The notes beneath the pieces are model-generated. The model saw only the letters and a list, made by a program, of their open reading frames with translations, did not search any database and was not told the DNA's origin. A DNA stretch of 64,000 bases from Acidobacteriota bacterium. GTDB lineage: Bacteria; Acidobacteriota; Terriglobia; Terriglobales; Acidobacteriaceae. The DNA lies in NCBI GenBank assembly GCA_021780315.1, contig JAJXYY010000007.1, positions 1-64,000 on the forward strand, written 5' to 3'. How positions within the stretch are numbered: the first letter of the stretch is position 1; each line of letters starts with the position of its first letter. This document shows positions 7,544 through 15,580 of this stretch, in pieces. Made by a program: the position numbers and the translations under genes.

Positions 7544-8782
7544 ATGGCTTTGACTGAGACGAACTATCCGATTGATCTGGGCGATGTACAGGCGGCGCGG
7601 GAACGGTTGCGCGGGGCGATTTATTACTCACCGTGTCCGCACTCGCAGATGTTGTCGGGGCTGACGGGGCAGCAGGTTTATTTGAAGCTGGAAAACCTGC
7701 AGATGACGGGGAGCTTCAAGGAACGCGGGGCGCTGAACCGGATTGCGATGCTGACGGCGGAGCAGGCGGCGATGGGGGTGGTGGCGGCGAGCGCGGGCAA
7801 CCATGCGCAGGGGGTGGCGTACCATGCGACGGCGCGGGGTATCAAGGCGTTGATCGTGATGCCGCTGGCGACTCCGCTGGTAAAGGTGACGGCGACGCGT
7901 GGTTTTGGCGCGGAGGTGGTGCTGCATGGGGCGAACTACGACGAGGCGTATGCGGAGGCGATGCGGCGGTGCGATGCGGCGGGGATGACATTTATCCATC
8001 CGTTCGACGATGCGGCGGTGATGGCGGGGCAGGGAACGATTGGGCTGGAGTTGCTGGAGCAGATACCAGAGCTGGAGGCGGTGGTGGTGCCGATCGGTGG
8101 GGGCGGGTTGATTGGCGGGATTGCGTGCGCGATCAAGGAGTCCAAGCCGTGGGTGAAGGTGGTGGGGGTGCAGACGTCGCGGCTGCCTTCGATGGTGGCG
8201 GCGGTGGCGGCGCATGGGCCGGTGACGATCGATCCGGCGACGACGATTGCGGATGGTATTGCGGTACGGCGGGCGGGATCGGTGACGTATCCGATGGTGG
8301 AGCGGTATGTCGACGAGATTGTGACGGTGGATGAGGACGAGATTGCGTCGGCGATCCTGATGCTGCTGGAGCGGGAGAAGACGCTGGCGGAGGGTGCGGG
8401 TGCGACGGCGCTGGCGGCGTTGCTGCAGCAGAAGACGACGGTGATTCCGCAGGGAGCGCATACGGCGGTGCTGGTGTGCGGCGGCAATATCGATGTGACT
8501 TTGTTGAGCAGGATTATTGAACGCGGCCTGGTGCAGGATGGCAGGATGATTCGTTTGCGGATCCATCTGCTGGATAAGCCGGGTGCGCTGGCGGATTTGA
8601 CACAGCTGATTGCACGGCATCGGGCAAACATTGTGGATACGCTGCACAACCGGGCGTACTACGGGGTGAACCTGGGGGACACGGTGATCGACATTACGAT
8701 GGAGACGCGTGGTCGGGAGCAGGTGGAGGAGCTGCTGGTGGCGTTGTCGGCGGAGGGGTATAAGCACTCGCGGGTGGTTTAG
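7544..8782 (+). CDS. ilvA: Threonine ammonia-lyase (threonine deaminase)
   Basis: PLP-dependent deamination of L-threonine to 2-oxobutanoate, the entry to isoleucine synthesis. At 412 residues it has the fold-type II PLP domain with K59 in TGSFKERGA, the substrate loop ASAGNHAQG (about 82-90) and the PLP phosphate loop IGGGGLIGG (about 184-192). A single ACT-like domain follows from about residue 330 (MIRLRIHLLDKPGALADLTQLI). This is the one-ACT layout of about 400 residues, shorter than E. coli IlvA (514, two ACT-like modules). Whether isoleucine or valine regulates it cannot be told from sequence. It lies divergently from the DHA2 exporter. Confidence 0.93.
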   Translation: MALTETNYPIDLGDVQAARERLRGAIYYSPCPHSQMLSGLTGQQVYLKLENLQMTGSFKERGALNRIAMLTAEQAAMGVVAASAGNHAQGVAYHATARGIKALIVMPLATPLVKVTATRGFGAEVVLHGANYDEAYAEAMRRCDAAGMTFIHPFDDAAVMAGQGTIGLELLEQIPELEAVVVPIGGGGLIGGIACAIKESKPWVKVVGVQTSRLPSMVAAVAAHGPVTIDPATTIADGIAVRRAGSVTYPMVERYVDEIVTVDEDEIASAILMLLEREKTLAEGAGATALAALLQQKTTVIPQGAHTAVLVCGGNIDVTLLSRIIERGLVQDGRMIRLRIHLLDKPGALADLTQLIARHRANIVDTLHNRAYYGVNLGDTVIDITMETRGREQVEELLVALSAEGYKHSRVV

Positions 8783-8825
8783 GTGGGGTGGTGCAGGAGA
8801 CGATGCACTTCCAGGAGTGGGATGA

Positions 8826-8865
8826 CCCCAGGTCTGATGATCGCGACCTGAGGTTTCTGGGTTGT
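8826..8865. terminator. Possible bidirectional terminator between ilvA and ddl
   Basis: CAGGTC at 8829-8834 pairs with GACCTG at 8845-8850, with a 10-nt loop, between two convergent genes. The outer CCCAG/CTGGG may extend the pairing. There is no clear U-run, so confidence is low. Confidence 0.3.
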
Positions 8866-8874
8866 TGAGGTGGG

Positions 8875-9993
8875 TCAGGCGCGGGTGAAGTGGGTTTGCT
8901 GTTTTTCCTGATGGCGTTCGAGGGCTAGTTGGATGAGGCGGTCGATGAGCTGTTTGTAGGGCAGGCCAGTGGCATTCCAGAGTTTGGGGTACATGGAGAT
9001 GCTGGTGAATCCTGGCATGGTGTTGATTTCGTTGAGGAAGATGGCGGCTTTTTGGGCGGGTTGACCTTTGGCAGCGCGGCGTGCGGGCTGCATGAGGAAG
9101 TCGACGCGGGCGAGGCCGGAGCAGTCGCAGGCGCGGAAGGCTGCGATGGCCATGGCGCGGATCTGTTTGGACTGGGCGGCGGTGAGGGGTGCGGGGATGA
9201 TGGGGATAGATTCGTCGGAGTGGTATTTGGCGTCGTAGTCGTAGAACTCGGCGCCGGGGACGATTTCTCCAACGACGGAGGCCTGGGGGTCGTCGTTGCC
9301 AAGGACGGCGACTTCGAGTTCGCGGGGTTTGACGCCGGGGCCTCCGACGCCTTGCTCGATGACGAGTTTGCGGTCGAAGGATGCAGCGAGGTCCATGGCG
9401 GGTGCGAGTTCGGTGCGGTCGTGGACCTTGGAGATGCCGACGGAGGAGCCGAGGTTGGCGGGCTTGACGAATAGGGGGTAGCGGAGGGATTTCTCGATGA
9501 GGGTAGTGCAGCGGGCGGGCTGGTCGCGCCACTGGGAGCGGGTGATGGCGAGGTGTGGGGTCTGGGGGAGGTTGGCGGCGCTGAAGAGCTTCTTCATGAC
9601 GTCTTTGTCCATGCCGGCGGCTGAGCCGAGGACTCCGGAGCCGACGTAGGCGATGTCGGCGAGTTCGAGCAGGCCCTGGATGGTACCGTCTTCGCCGAAG
9701 GTTCCGTGGAGGACGGGGAAGATGACGTCGAGGGATTGGGAGAGCTGGGTGGATTGGTGGACGAGATCGGCGCTGGCGGCGAGTTGGAGAGGCTCGTTGG
9801 TGCCGGTGCCGGTGAGGAGGTTCTGGGCGGCGGCTGGAGGGAGCCAGTGGCCGGATTTGGTAATGCCGATGGGGACGACGTCGTATTTTTTCTTGTCGAT
9901 GGACTTGAGGATGGAGGCAGCGGAGAGGAGGGAGACTTCGTGCTCGCCGGAGCGGCCGCCGAAGAGAATGCCGATGCGTAGTTTTTTCTTCAT
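8875..9993 (-). CDS. ddl: D-alanine--D-alanine ligase
   Basis: Makes D-Ala-D-Ala for peptidoglycan precursors using ATP, in the cytoplasm. The 372-residue ATP-grasp enzyme shows the N-terminal FGGRSGEHEVSLLSA, a glycine-rich VLHGTFGEDGTIQGLLE, YVGSGVLGSA, FVKPANLGSSVGISKV (ATP-binding lysine) and the C-terminal FLNEINTMPGFTSISMYPKLW (metal and substrate ligands). The Tyr of the omega loop is present (AEFYDYDAKYH), favouring D-Ala as second substrate over D-lactate. It stands alone, convergent with ilvA, away from a mur cluster. Confidence 0.95.
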   Translation of the reverse strand: MKKKLRIGILFGGRSGEHEVSLLSAASILKSIDKKKYDVVPIGITKSGHWLPPAAAQNLLTGTGTNEPLQLAASADLVHQSTQLSQSLDVIFPVLHGTFGEDGTIQGLLELADIAYVGSGVLGSAAGMDKDVMKKLFSAANLPQTPHLAITRSQWRDQPARCTTLIEKSLRYPLFVKPANLGSSVGISKVHDRTELAPAMDLAASFDRKLVIEQGVGGPGVKPRELEVAVLGNDDPQASVVGEIVPGAEFYDYDAKYHSDESIPIIPAPLTAAQSKQIRAMAIAAFRACDCSGLARVDFLMQPARRAAKGQPAQKAAIFLNEINTMPGFTSISMYPKLWNATGLPYKQLIDRLIQLALERHQEKQQTHFTRA

Positions 9994-10420
9994 GTCTGAG
10001 GTCCTGAATTGAGGGCTGTAGTTAGTGTCGTTCAGGTGGCTGTGGTTTGCGGGGTGGGAGACGGAAAGGAACCAGCGGGGGTACGGCGGTGGGGAGGTGG
10101 CGGGTGGGTGTGGTGCATGGCGAGTCTGGGGGAGTGCAGGCGGACTGCGGGTGATGGAGGAGTTTGTATTGGAGATAAAGGGGTTATGGGTGGGTTGGTA
10201 GGGAGATTGCAGGGACGCTGCATAGAAAGGGGGGTGCGGGCATCACCCAAAAGGGGTAGAACCTGTGGGGGGAGATGGAGAGAATGCGTGGCTATACTGG
10301 GCGCTACCGCAAAACTCTGCACACGAAATGTGCATCAGAACGGTGAGGTCGAACGCTCTTCCTGTGCTGCGCTTCCGAGCGGTTGATCCATCCATACATT
10401 TTGAAACAAAAGGGGCTCTT
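9994..10420. other. 427-bp intergenic region, ddl / DUF4382 lipoprotein
   Basis: No gene-like frame with a credible start was found. It is GC-rich and purine-biased on the plus strand. A possible -10 element TATACT at 10293-10298 could serve the lipoprotein gene, but no good -35 stands before it. Confidence 0.4.
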
Positions 10421-11905
10421 ATGTCTGTTGCGAAGGATTTTAGCAATCGTTCCGGGGTAAAGCGTGGTCGATTTACGGTGGTTCTGGCTGCATTGGCTGT
10501 AGGGGTTGGTTTGGCGGGAGCGATATTTTCCGGCTGTAGCAGCAGCACGACTGCGGCGAGTACGGCGACGGGGATGGCGACGGCGTCGGTGAAGGTGAGC
10601 GATCCCTCGACGTGCCAGGCGCCAAATGGTCCTTATGAGCATGTGTATGTGACGATCGCCGACGTTCGGGCGCATGTGAGCGCGACGGCGGCGGACAGTG
10701 ATCCGGGCTGGGTGGATTTGACTCCGCAGTTATCGGCTGCGCCGCAGCAGGTGGACTTGCTGGGGTTGGCGTCGAGTCAGTGTTTTCTGGCGTCGCTGGG
10801 TGATCCGCTGGAGCTGCAGCCGGGCAATTATCAGCAGATTCGGGTGATTCTGGCGGACAATCTGGCGGTCCCAGCTTCGGGTAAGGGAACCACGAATGCG
10901 TGCACGACGACGGCGAACTGCGTGGTGCTGGATGACGGCAGTGTGCATACGCTACAGCTATCGAGCGAGTCGAAGACGGGTATCAAGATTCCGGTGGGGC
11001 AGATTGCGAATGGCGGATTCAATATTGCTGCGGGCCAGACGAAGGAGTTGGATATCGACTTCAATACCTGCGTGTCGATTGTGCAGCAGGGGAATGGGCA
11101 GTATCGGTTGAAGCCGGTGCTGCATGCGGGCGAGGTGAGCACAATCTCGACGTCGATCAACGGAGTGGTGGTGGACAGCGCGACGGGCAAGCCTTTGACG
11201 GGACCGGTGACGGTGCTGCTGGAGCAGCCGGACAAGACCAGCGCGAATCCCAATGTTGACCGGGTGTATATGAATACGCTGACGGATGCGACGGGTGCGT
11301 TTGTGTTCTGCCCGCTGCCTACGGGGACGTTTGACGTGGTGATTGTAGGAACCAGTTCGAGTGGTGTGGTGTATTCGCCGACGGTGGTGACCGGGGTGAC
11401 GACTGGCTCTACGCTGTCTGTGGTGCAGATGCATGCGCTGCCAGTGTTTTCGGCAGGAGCATCGACGCTGCAGGGCGTGGTGAGTGCGCAGAATAGCGCC
11501 AATCCGCCAGCGGGCACGATTGCCGATGTGCAGGTGAGCGCGCTGGAGACGTTGAGCAATGGTCTGACGGTGACGATCCCGGCGGTGCCAAGCTTCAACC
11601 AGCCGAGCACGACGTTGTCGGTCGCGACGGTAAGCAACAGCGCATGTGCGACGGGTACGGATTGCATTGGATATGTGCTGCCTGTACCTGCCGGTCCGGC
11701 GTTCTTCGGGGCGTTTGTGGCGGGGGGAACTCCGCTGACGCAGAGCGGCGTGGCTGCGTCGTACACGGTGGATGGCATTGCATTGGTGCCGTCGTCGGGC
11801 GGGCTTTCGGATTGCTCGCCGGGCGAGTTGCAGTCGACAGCGGTGGTGCCGGTTGCGGGGGCTGCGGTTGCGGTGCCTACACTGGCGTTTACCGGATGTC
11901 AGTAG
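10421..11905 (+). CDS. DUF4382 domain lipoprotein
   Basis: A 494-residue exported protein of unknown role. The N-terminus has basic residues, a hydrophobic stretch (VVLAALAVGVGLAG) and a lipobox-like FSGC followed by a Ser/Thr-rich linker, so it is probably a lipoprotein anchored after the Cys at about residue 38. Residues about 50-235 fit DUF4382 (ASVKVSDPSTCQAPNGPYEH, VYVTIADVRAHVS, LLGLASSQCFLASLGDPLEL, PGNYQQIRVIL). Then comes a carboxypeptidase-regulatory-like beta module (INGVVVDSATGKPLTGPVTV) and a further beta-rich tail. The ATG at 10421 follows AAAGGGG; the upstream in-frame ATG at 10265 would spoil the signal peptide. It carries a strong hairpin terminator 40 bp downstream. Confidence 0.75.
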   Translation: MSVAKDFSNRSGVKRGRFTVVLAALAVGVGLAGAIFSGCSSSTTAASTATGMATASVKVSDPSTCQAPNGPYEHVYVTIADVRAHVSATAADSDPGWVDLTPQLSAAPQQVDLLGLASSQCFLASLGDPLELQPGNYQQIRVILADNLAVPASGKGTTNACTTTANCVVLDDGSVHTLQLSSESKTGIKIPVGQIANGGFNIAAGQTKELDIDFNTCVSIVQQGNGQYRLKPVLHAGEVSTISTSINGVVVDSATGKPLTGPVTVLLEQPDKTSANPNVDRVYMNTLTDATGAFVFCPLPTGTFDVVIVGTSSSGVVYSPTVVTGVTTGSTLSVVQMHALPVFSAGASTLQGVVSAQNSANPPAGTIADVQVSALETLSNGLTVTIPAVPSFNQPSTTLSVATVSNSACATGTDCIGYVLPVPAGPAFFGAFVAGGTPLTQSGVAASYTVDGIALVPSSGGLSDCSPGELQSTAVVPVAGAAVAVPTLAFTGCQ

Positions 11906-11946
11906 AGACGGGGCGTAACGGATAGTTGCACCGTATGCTGCATAAC

Positions 11947-11979
11947 AGAGAAGGCCACCCGGGTTGGGTGGCCTTCTCT
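11947..11979. terminator. Strong hairpin between convergent genes
   Basis: A perfect 14-bp stem (AGAGAAGGCCACCC at 11947-11960 with its complement at 11966-11979) and a 5-nt loop lie between the lipoprotein gene and the convergent Bax-inhibitor-1 gene. There is no long U-run on either side, but position and stability suit a bidirectional terminator. Confidence 0.65.
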
Positions 11980-12026
11980 ACTTGGCTGCGTTGGATTGCG
12001 GCTGCCCGGTTGCAGGGGATAGTGGT

Positions 12027-12689
12027 TTAGTTTCTGCGGCGTCCGCCGGAGAGTTGGAGGACGGCGAGGAAGATATTGATGGCGTCGAGGTAGATGGAGA
12101 GGGCGAGGGAGACGGCGGATTGGCCGTCGCCACCGGCGCGGATGCGGGCGAAGTCGCCTACGGTGAGAAGGCTGAAGATGCCGAGGGTGAGCCAGGAGTA
12201 GGTGTCGGGAGAGAGGAAGTGGAAGAACATGCTGACGATGCCGACGACGATGAGTCCGAGTAGCGCGGCGAAGGCGATGCCGGTGATCTTGCGGTAGTTG
12301 ATGTTGAAGAGATAGGCGATGCAGCCGAGGACGGCCATACCGGCACCGGTGGTGGTGGCGGCGTTGAAGACGATGGCGGTGCCGAAGTTGTGGATGTAGC
12401 GCTGGATGAGCGGGCCGATCTCCCAGCCCATGAAGTAGGTAAGGGTGAGGAAGAGTCCGAGAGCGAGGCCGTGGTTGGCGGCGCGGCGGGCGTAGTTGAT
12501 GCCGAAGATGAGGGCAAAGACGGCGATGAGGCCGGGCAGGGTGCTCCAGGCGGGTGCGGTGGCTACGCCAAAGGCGGTGATGAGGAAGCCGAAGGCGGTG
12601 ATGGCCAGCACCTTGGAGAGGAGCGACGCGGTCTCTTCGCGGGGCACGTCGATGATGGTGGGAAAGGAGTTACTGCGGAAGTCGTTCAT
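12027..12689 (-). CDS. Bax inhibitor-1/YccA family membrane protein
   Basis: A 220-residue inner-membrane protein with about seven hydrophobic segments, the size and topology of the BI-1/YccA/YetJ family (pH-sensitive calcium leak or FtsH-modulating proteins in the characterised members). Family-like features are AITAFGFLITAFGVA in the first segment, FLTLTYFMGWEIGPLI, FNAATTTGAGMAVLG and the late IYLDAINIFLAVLQL motif with the conserved acidic residue. The role here is inferred from family only. The ATG at 12687-12689 is followed by a soluble N-terminus of about 25 residues. Confidence 0.85.
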   Translation of the reverse strand: MNDFRSNSFPTIIDVPREETASLLSKVLAITAFGFLITAFGVATAPAWSTLPGLIAVFALIFGINYARRAANHGLALGLFLTLTYFMGWEIGPLIQRYIHNFGTAIVFNAATTTGAGMAVLGCIAYLFNINYRKITGIAFAALLGLIVVGIVSMFFHFLSPDTYSWLTLGIFSLLTVGDFARIRAGGDGQSAVSLALSIYLDAINIFLAVLQLSGGRRRN

Positions 12690-12791
12690 AGGTGTGGTTG
12701 CTCCGGTGACAGATTGAGTTCCAGGTCACCTCTGCTCTATTTGACGCCATTTGGGTGGGTTTGTCATGGGGGTGGGATGTGACTCGGCAGG

Positions 12792-12829
12792 CGTGTACCC
12801 GACCCTATGGCGATGGGGTCGGGTGCACG
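12792..12829. repeat. 14-bp palindromic hairpin downstream of ychF
   Basis: CGTGTACCCGACCC at 12792-12805 pairs with GGGTCGGGTGCACG at 12816-12829 (one G-U), with a 10-nt loop. It lies in the 163-bp gap after the ychF stop. It may be the ychF terminator (no U-run) or a REP-like unit. Confidence 0.5.
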
Positions 12830-12852
12830 GATGAGTGGGATGGGTTGAGTGG

Positions 12853-13953
12853 TTATACGTTGAATTTGAAGAAGAGGATATCGCCGTCTTTGACGGTGTA
12901 TTCCTTGCCTTCGGATTTGAGGAGGCCCTTTTCTTTGACGGCTTGCTCGCTGCCGTATTTGAAGAGGTCTTCGCAGTGGTAGCAGTCGGCTTTGATGAAG
13001 CCCTTTTCGAAGTCGGAGTGGATGACTCCGGCTGCGCCGGGGGCTTTGGTGCCGCGGACGATGGTCCATGCGCGGACCTCCTGTACGCCGGCGGTGAAGT
13101 AGGTGATGAGGTTGAGCAGGGCGTAGGCGGAGTGGATGAGGCGGTTGAGGCCGGGCTCTTCGAGGCCCATCTCCTTGAGGAACTCGGTGCGCTCGGCGGG
13201 TTCAAGCTGGGCGATCTCGGACTCCATGGCGCCGCAGATGCGGACGACCTGGGAGTGCTCTTCGGCGGCGCGTTTTTCTACGGCATCGACCCAGGGGTTG
13301 TGCCCGGAGAGGCCGGACTCGTCGACATTGGCGACGTAGAGCATGGGTTTGGCGGTGATGAGGTGGAGGTCGCGGGTGTAGGGCCGCTCTTCGTCGGAGA
13401 GGTCCACGGTGCGAGCGGGTTTACCGGCTTCGAGAGCTTCCTTGAGCTTGGTGAGAGCGGCGAACTCGGTCTTGATCTTGTGGTCGGCGTTGGCGGGCTT
13501 GTTGAGTTTTTCGACCTTGGCGTAGCGCTTCTCGACGGTGTCGAGGTCGGCGAGGAGGAGTTCGGTGTTGATGATGTCGATGTCGTGGAGGGGGTTGACG
13601 CCGCCGGCGACGTGGATGACTTCGGGGTCTTCGAAGCAGCGGACGACGTGGAGGATGGCGTCGGTGGAGCGGATGTGCCCGAGGAACTGGTTGCCGAGGC
13701 CTTCGCCCTTGGAGGCTCCTTCGACGAGGCCGGCGATGTCGATGAACTCCATGGTGGTGGGGACGATGGAGTTGGGCTTGACGAAGGCGGTGATGCGGTC
13801 GAGGCGGGTGTCTGGCACGGTGACGACGCCGGTGTTGGGGTCGATGGTGCAGAAGGGGTAGTTGGCGGCCTGCGCCTTGGCTGAGGTGAGGGCGTTGAAG
13901 ATGGTGCTTTTACCGACGTTGGGGAGACCAACGATTCCACAATTGAGAGGCAT
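12853..13953 (-). CDS. ychF: Redox-regulated ATPase/GTP-binding protein YchF
   Basis: An Obg-family P-loop protein (OLA1/YchF) that in characterised members prefers ATP and associates with ribosomes, with a role in stress response. The 366-residue length is typical (363 in E. coli). Visible motifs are G1 GLPNVGKST (9-17), G3 DIAGLVEGASKGEGLGNQFL, the G4-equivalent YVANVDE, and the C-terminal TGS-type domain (LLNLITYFTAGVQEVRAW, KAPGAAGVIHSDFEKGFI, KDGDILFFKFNV). The Leu that replaces the catalytic Gln in the family (AGLV) is seen. It stands as a single gene with a hairpin just after it. Confidence 0.96.
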   Translation of the reverse strand: MPLNCGIVGLPNVGKSTIFNALTSAKAQAANYPFCTIDPNTGVVTVPDTRLDRITAFVKPNSIVPTTMEFIDIAGLVEGASKGEGLGNQFLGHIRSTDAILHVVRCFEDPEVIHVAGGVNPLHDIDIINTELLLADLDTVEKRYAKVEKLNKPANADHKIKTEFAALTKLKEALEAGKPARTVDLSDEERPYTRDLHLITAKPMLYVANVDESGLSGHNPWVDAVEKRAAEEHSQVVRICGAMESEIAQLEPAERTEFLKEMGLEEPGLNRLIHSAYALLNLITYFTAGVQEVRAWTIVRGTKAPGAAGVIHSDFEKGFIKADCYHCEDLFKYGSEQAVKEKGLLKSEGKEYTVKDGDILFFKFNV

Positions 13954-14067
13954 GTTTTGAATGAGTCCTTACTTCTATTGAAACATGAGGGGCGGGCTGG
14001 GCGGGGATGGGTGCGTTTATGCTGGGAGGGGGCAGGCTGGTAGTGCTGTGTTTGCCGGGGGTGACGC

Positions 14068-14976
14068 ATGATTGTTCGGCCAAGGCCGCGGGTGTGGGAG
14101 TTGCTGGGGATCTTTCGGTTATCGATCGTGCCGCGGATTGCGCCGCAGATTGTGTCGGTGTTGGTGTTTTCGGTGGGGGTGGTGTGGGCGGAGCGGCGGT
14201 TGCCGGAGGTGTTTCGCGGGTGGAGTGTGGCTCCGTTTACGCTGCTGGGTATTGCGTTGTCGATCTTTCTGGGGTTTCGGAACAATGCCTGCTACGACCG
14301 TTGGTGGGAGGCGCGGCGGCAGTTGGGTGCGTTGATTGGGGAGTTGCGGAGCTTTGGGCGGATGGCGTTGCTGCTGCCGGGCGGGGACCGCATGCGGCGG
14401 GAGCGGGTGGTGCGGGGAGCGATTGCGTATGTGTATGCGCTGATGTCGCATCTGCGGGGGGAGGGGATGGCGGCGGAGGTGGCTCGGTATGGGAACGGGT
14501 GGAGCGAGGTGGCGGAGGGGCGGAGCGTTCCGGATGCCGTGCTGCGGGGGCTGGCGGGGGAGTATGGCGCGATGCTGGCGGAGGGAGAGATTGGAGAGCA
14601 GGTGTGGCGGGGGTTCGAGGAGCGGGTGGTGGCGATGACCGCGATCCAGGTGGCGTGCGAGCGGATACGAGGGACACCGACTCCGTTTACGTATACGCTG
14701 CTGCTGCACCGGACGGCGTATGCGTTCTGCTTTCTGCTGCCGTTCAGCCTGGTGGGGACACTGGGGTGGGCGACGCCGGTCTTCTGCGTGGTGGTGGCGT
14801 ATGCGTTCTTTGGGCTGGATGTGCTGGGAGATGAGTTGGAGGAGCCGTTTGGTGACTCGCTGAACGCGCTGCCGCTGTGGGCGATGGCGCGGACGGTGGA
14901 GATCAGCCTGCTGGAATTGCTGGGAGCGGCGGAGATACCGAAGGCGCTGGTTCCGGTGAATTGTGTGTTGCGGTAA
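14068..14976 (+). CDS. Bestrophin-like channel protein (YneE/UPF0187 family)
   Basis: A 302-residue inner-membrane protein of the bacterial bestrophin family, whose members form pentameric ion channels (the Klebsiella homologue passes sodium). Visible features are the first TM region (IVSVLVFSVGVVW), the second with LLGIALSIFLGFRNNACYDRWWEARRQLG (the FR-N-x-YDRWWEAR motif is the best signature), and C-terminal TM segments ending in FGLDVLGDELEEPFGDSLNALPL, which includes the acidic family motif. The ATG at 14068 is the nearest start to the conserved region. It is convergent with the next gene, 17 bp away. Ion selectivity cannot be predicted. Confidence 0.85.
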   Translation: MIVRPRPRVWELLGIFRLSIVPRIAPQIVSVLVFSVGVVWAERRLPEVFRGWSVAPFTLLGIALSIFLGFRNNACYDRWWEARRQLGALIGELRSFGRMALLLPGGDRMRRERVVRGAIAYVYALMSHLRGEGMAAEVARYGNGWSEVAEGRSVPDAVLRGLAGEYGAMLAEGEIGEQVWRGFEERVVAMTAIQVACERIRGTPTPFTYTLLLHRTAYAFCFLLPFSLVGTLGWATPVFCVVVAYAFFGLDVLGDELEEPFGDSLNALPLWAMARTVEISLLELLGAAEIPKALVPVNCVLR

Positions 14977-14993
14977 GGCGCAGGTGGGGTGCG

Positions 14994-15458
14994 TTAGCGG
15001 ATGTAGGCGAAGGTGCCGCAGAGATCGGTGGAGTTGGAGATGGCTTCGAGGGTGAAGACGGGGGGCTTCTGGCTGGAGAAGAAGGCGAGTTGCAGGGAGC
15101 GGCCGGTGACGTAGGTGACCATCCACTGGGTGTCGTCGGAGCCGCAGAGGCTGTTGCGGTTGAGGAACTTTCTCTCGGCGGGGATGTTGAGATGGTAGAG
15201 GGTAGCGGTGCCGGGGGCGGGGGTGGTGCTGTCGGGATCGAAGAGGGCGTGGGTCTCGGCGGGGTCGAGGGCGCGGGCCTGAGAGATGGGGAAGCTGATG
15301 AAGTTGATGGACATTTTTTCTGTGGCGATGGTGATGTCGCCGGTGATGGTGCGGGCGGTGGAGCTGGCGGCGCGCCAGTTGCCGCGGGCCTGCTGCGCTG
15401 CGGCGGTGAGGCAGAAGAGGAAGAGGGATGCGGCGACGATGTTTTGTAGATGTTTCAT
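14994..15458 (-). CDS. Exported protein of unknown function
   Basis: Not recognised as a known family. The 154-residue product begins MKHLQNIVAASLFLFCLTAAAQQ, a clear signal peptide with cleavage expected after AAA. The mature part is about 130 residues with mixed beta-strand character (GDITIATEKMSINFISFPISQ, TATLYHLNIP, DTQWMVTYVTGRSLQLAFFSS) and two cysteines (LCGSDDTQW, DLCGTFAYIR) that could form a disulphide. The ATG at 15456-15458 is chosen because the upstream extension is proline-rich and precedes the signal peptide. It is convergent with the bestrophin gene. Confidence 0.65.
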   Translation of the reverse strand: MKHLQNIVAASLFLFCLTAAAQQARGNWRAASSTARTITGDITIATEKMSINFISFPISQARALDPAETHALFDPDSTTPAPGTATLYHLNIPAERKFLNRNSLCGSDDTQWMVTYVTGRSLQLAFFSSQKPPVFTLEAISNSTDLCGTFAYIR

Positions 15459-15580
15459 GTTGGGTTCAATTTTAGATGCGGGACGGGGTTCGTGCGGCGG
15501 GGAGGGTAGGTTCGCGCTTTGCGCGAATGGCCTATTTATGCGATGGGGCTGCATGAATGAGGCACTCGGCAGCCATGACT

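Noticed and set aside
7628..9532. Long minus-strand frame across ilvA and ddl
   Set aside because: Opposite ilvA and out of frame with ddl, Arg/His/Pro-rich composition; shadow.
10009..10386. Plus-strand frame of 125 codons upstream of the DUF4382 gene
   Set aside because: No RBS, no domain, Gly/Arg/Val-biased translation; treated as noncoding.
12835..13884. Plus-strand frame of about 350 codons opposite ychF
   Set aside because: Low-complexity Gly/Val/Asp/Glu protein, exact antisense of a conserved gene, no RBS.
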